DNA of 64,000 nucleotides from Hydrogenothermaceae bacterium (lineage in GTDB: Bacteria; Aquificota; Aquificia; Aquificales; Hydrogenothermaceae), in the NCBI GenBank assembly GCA_026418535.1, contig JAOABC010000001.1, positions 248,001 to 312,000 on the forward strand, given 5' to 3'. Below, in pieces: positions 62,632 to 64,000 of this stretch. Under the pieces are notes generated by a model that had not been told where the DNA came from, ran no database searches, and was given only the letters and a program-made list of their open reading frames with translations. Positions within the stretch are counted from its first letter, which is position 1. Each line of letters opens with the position of its first letter. Both the position numbers and the translations under genes were made by a program.

Positions 62632-62649
62632 GCCCGCCATAAGGCGGGC
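62632..62649 (-). terminator. Second terminator after the porin gene
   Basis: GCCCGCC (62632-62638) pairs with GGCGGGC (62643-62649) around ATAA; on the minus strand CTTTTTG follows. Strong. Confidence 0.8.
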
Positions 62650-62676
62650 AAAAAGAGGTTTTACCATCAAGAAAAC

Positions 62677-62692
62677 CCCACCATCCGGTGGG
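62677..62692 (-). terminator. First terminator after the porin gene
   Basis: CCCACC (62677-62682) pairs with GGTGGG (62687-62692) around ATCC; on the minus strand GGTTTTCTT follows. It lies in tandem with the stronger hairpin 28 bases on. Confidence 0.6.
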
Positions 62693-62703
62693 AGAATAGT
62701 AGA

Positions 62704-64000
62704 TTAATACCTATAAGTTAACTGTAACCAGTATTTAGAGACATCACTAGAAGGTGAAGAAGGGACTCCTAAATTCTGATTTAAAGAAATAGATTTATCA
62801 GCATTATAAAAGGCAGCTTTTGCTAAGAGAGATAATTTCTTAGTTAAGTTTTTAGTATACTGTAGATCTATCTCATCACCGTAAGAGCCTTTTCCTCCTG
62901 TCTTTGAGTCAAACTTATAGTATATAAAATCAAAGTTTCCATATTCTTTATGTTTATAACTCACAGCTAGATGCCAAGCTTTTAAACCATAATAGAAACC
63001 ATTAGCCGTTCCTGCTGCTAAAACATCCGCCCAACCTTCAAACCCATGGTATGTAGTTAAAGGTGTGGAAAATCCTCTTTTTGTTATTCCTCCGGAAGTT
63101 TTGTACTCACTGAACTCATAGTATCCTATTCTTCCTGATAAACCTCCAGAGGTAGCTCCAACATAGACTCTCCAAAAATCACCATCAACTTTAGGTTTTG
63201 TAGGTAGGTACTTTCTCTCGTAAGGGTCTGTTTGAGTAGCGTATTCAGCTAAGTAGTTAAAAGATAGTATGTCTGAGGCTTTAATATCTCCTCTCGCATT
63301 TATTCCATATGTATTACTTGCGTCAGTTATAAGGTAGGCATAACCTGTCAACTTTAGTAAAGGAGCAACTGTATAGGTTCCATGGAATATCCATGGTGCT
63401 TTGTCAAAAGACCAGTCAAGACTTGAAGTGTTAGCAAAATTCACACCAGTTAAATTTGCTGCTATCAAACCATCCTGAGCCCACCACTTCCTTTCATAAA
63501 CCATAGCTACTAATAAGTCTAAGTTTGGAATCTCTTTGCTATTTATTCCCACAATTCCGAAGGTTTGAGGTGTCTGTCTCCAGTTAGCGTCAGATATGAA
63601 CCTTTGGTCGTCTAAATTAACCCTCGTTCTACCTAAAATTAATGTGGTTTTACCCCACGTATAAGATATTTTAGCTTCTGTTAATCTGGTAACAGATGGA
63701 TCAGCTATAAATGGATATTTACACTCCACATTACCTGGACATACATTACCATAGGTTCTTTTTTTGTCTAATAAATCAGAAACATCGTTTAACTCTACAT
63801 AACCTTTAAGACCATTTACCTGAAAAATCTTATCTATATGTGCTCCAAGTCTAATTCTTGTAATTAGAGCTGTAGCATCTTCCGTAGCACCTGGTGTTGC
63901 CTTCTTACTAGTCCAGTCGAACCTCGGTCTAAGCTCGAACTCCGGCTTTAAATCCCCTATAAATGTGGGAACCTCAGCTTTTACATCAGAAACCATACCG
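62704..64000 (-). CDS. Outer-membrane porin-like protein, N-terminus cut by window edge
   Basis: About 430 codons of a minus-strand gene whose start lies beyond the right edge. The visible N-terminus (DVKAEVPTFIGDLKPEFELRPRFDW) already begins near the mature end of a signal peptide. The protein consists of alternating strands and turns, with a C-terminal aromatic end (LQLTYRY-type; last strand KYWLQLTYRY) typical of beta-barrel proteins, and a tail of LSLLAKAAFYNADKSI-like strands. It resembles Opr-type porins of alginate or sulfur bacteria in style only. Its position before the sulfide dehydrogenase genes suggests uptake of sulfur compounds or anions. Confidence 0.7.
   Translation of the reverse strand, partial: GMVSDVKAEVPTFIGDLKPEFELRPRFDWTSKKATPGATEDATALITRIRLGAHIDKIFQVNGLKGYVELNDVSDLLDKKRTYGNVCPGNVECKYPFIADPSVTRLTEAKISYTWGKTTLILGRTRVNLDDQRFISDANWRQTPQTFGIVGINSKEIPNLDLLVAMVYERKWWAQDGLIAANLTGVNFANTSSLDWSFDKAPWIFHGTYTVAPLLKLTGYAYLITDASNTYGINARGDIKASDILSFNYLAEYATQTDPYERKYLPTKPKVDGDFWRVYVGATSGGLSGRIGYYEFSEYKTSGGITKRGFSTPLTTYHGFEGWADVLAAGTANGFYYGLKAWHLAVSYKHKEYGNFDFIYYKFDSKTGGKGSYGDEIDLQYTKNLTKKLSLLAKAAFYNADKSISLNQNLGVPSSPSSDVSKYWLQLTYRY

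Noticed and set aside
62496-62651. 52-residue extension of the cytochrome c upstream of 62495
   Set aside because: It crosses the porin terminator and promoter region, has no ribosome site, and the signal peptide begins at 62495.

Overview
The window is about 64 kb of A+T-rich DNA (roughly 40% G+C by eye), densely packed with overlapping genes and many TTG starts. It reads as the chromosome of a thermophilic chemolithoautotroph of the order Aquificales. The evidence is a stand-alone citryl-CoA lyase (reductive TCA cycle), a biotin-carboxylase-type carboxylase subunit, a branched-chain polyamine synthase next to a spermidine synthase, a futalosine-pathway menaquinone gene, a split 5'-3' exonuclease, a DHH/CBS/CCA-type tRNA nucleotidyltransferase, the end of a cbb3 oxidase operon and a large sulfur-oxidation cluster. 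Citryl-CoA lyase, rather than ATP-citrate lyase, favours the Aquificaceae; genus cannot be settled from this sequence.

Layout. 1-880: tail of a cbb3 oxidase operon (ccoO end, a two-helix protein, and a haem-less stand-alone CcoP N-terminal segment). 970-15698 (+): a long run of housekeeping genes (M16-like protein, speE, bpsA, ribBA, a five-haem lipoprotein, rimI-like, hpt, moaC-mogA fusion, DUF4416, rluA-like, mqnD, pseudo-receiver, Toprim, hisF, cimA, SPOUT methyltransferase, mraY). 15709-25655 (-): one overlapping block, lysC > carboxylase subunit > eno > ftsB-like > gph > citryl-CoA lyase > ntrY-like kinase > a decayed Lon-like protease. 25656-26172: a gene-free stretch with a structured leader for a DEAD-box helicase. 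27395-45139: mostly minus-strand housekeeping and envelope genes, a two-component system, tRNA-Leu, pmbA, phosphohexomutase, nrnA, nth, exonuclease, hemB, rsmE and a metal ABC transporter with an alcohol dehydrogenase behind a promoter that carries a palindrome at its start site. 45140-48556: tRNA-Ser, tRNA-Met/Ile, zinc-ribbon protein, mtnP, tandem ferritin-like protein and a pseudogene remnant. 48598-50460: mnmG.

50572-64000 (-) is the sulfur region: porin, cytochrome c, FCSD flavoprotein, Rieske protein, second FCSD flavoprotein, soxX (broken), soxW, soxY, soxZ, soxA (broken), soxB, DUF302 lipoprotein, porin, SoxH-like hydrolase, DsrE-like protein, DUF302 protein. The sox genes sit behind a canonical sigma-54 promoter with an upstream inverted repeat.

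Main points of interest: (1) both halves of the SoxAX enzyme are pseudogenes while SoxYZ, SoxB, two FCSD flavoproteins and a Rieske protein look intact, suggesting either a second soxXA locus or a rewired SoxAX-independent route; (2) sigma-54 control of that cluster; (3) an elaborate mutually exclusive RNA structure in the helicase leader; (4) strong excess of the palindrome TCCGGA in all reading frames; (5) a Lon-like protease gene with many lesions but an intact protease-domain reading frame.
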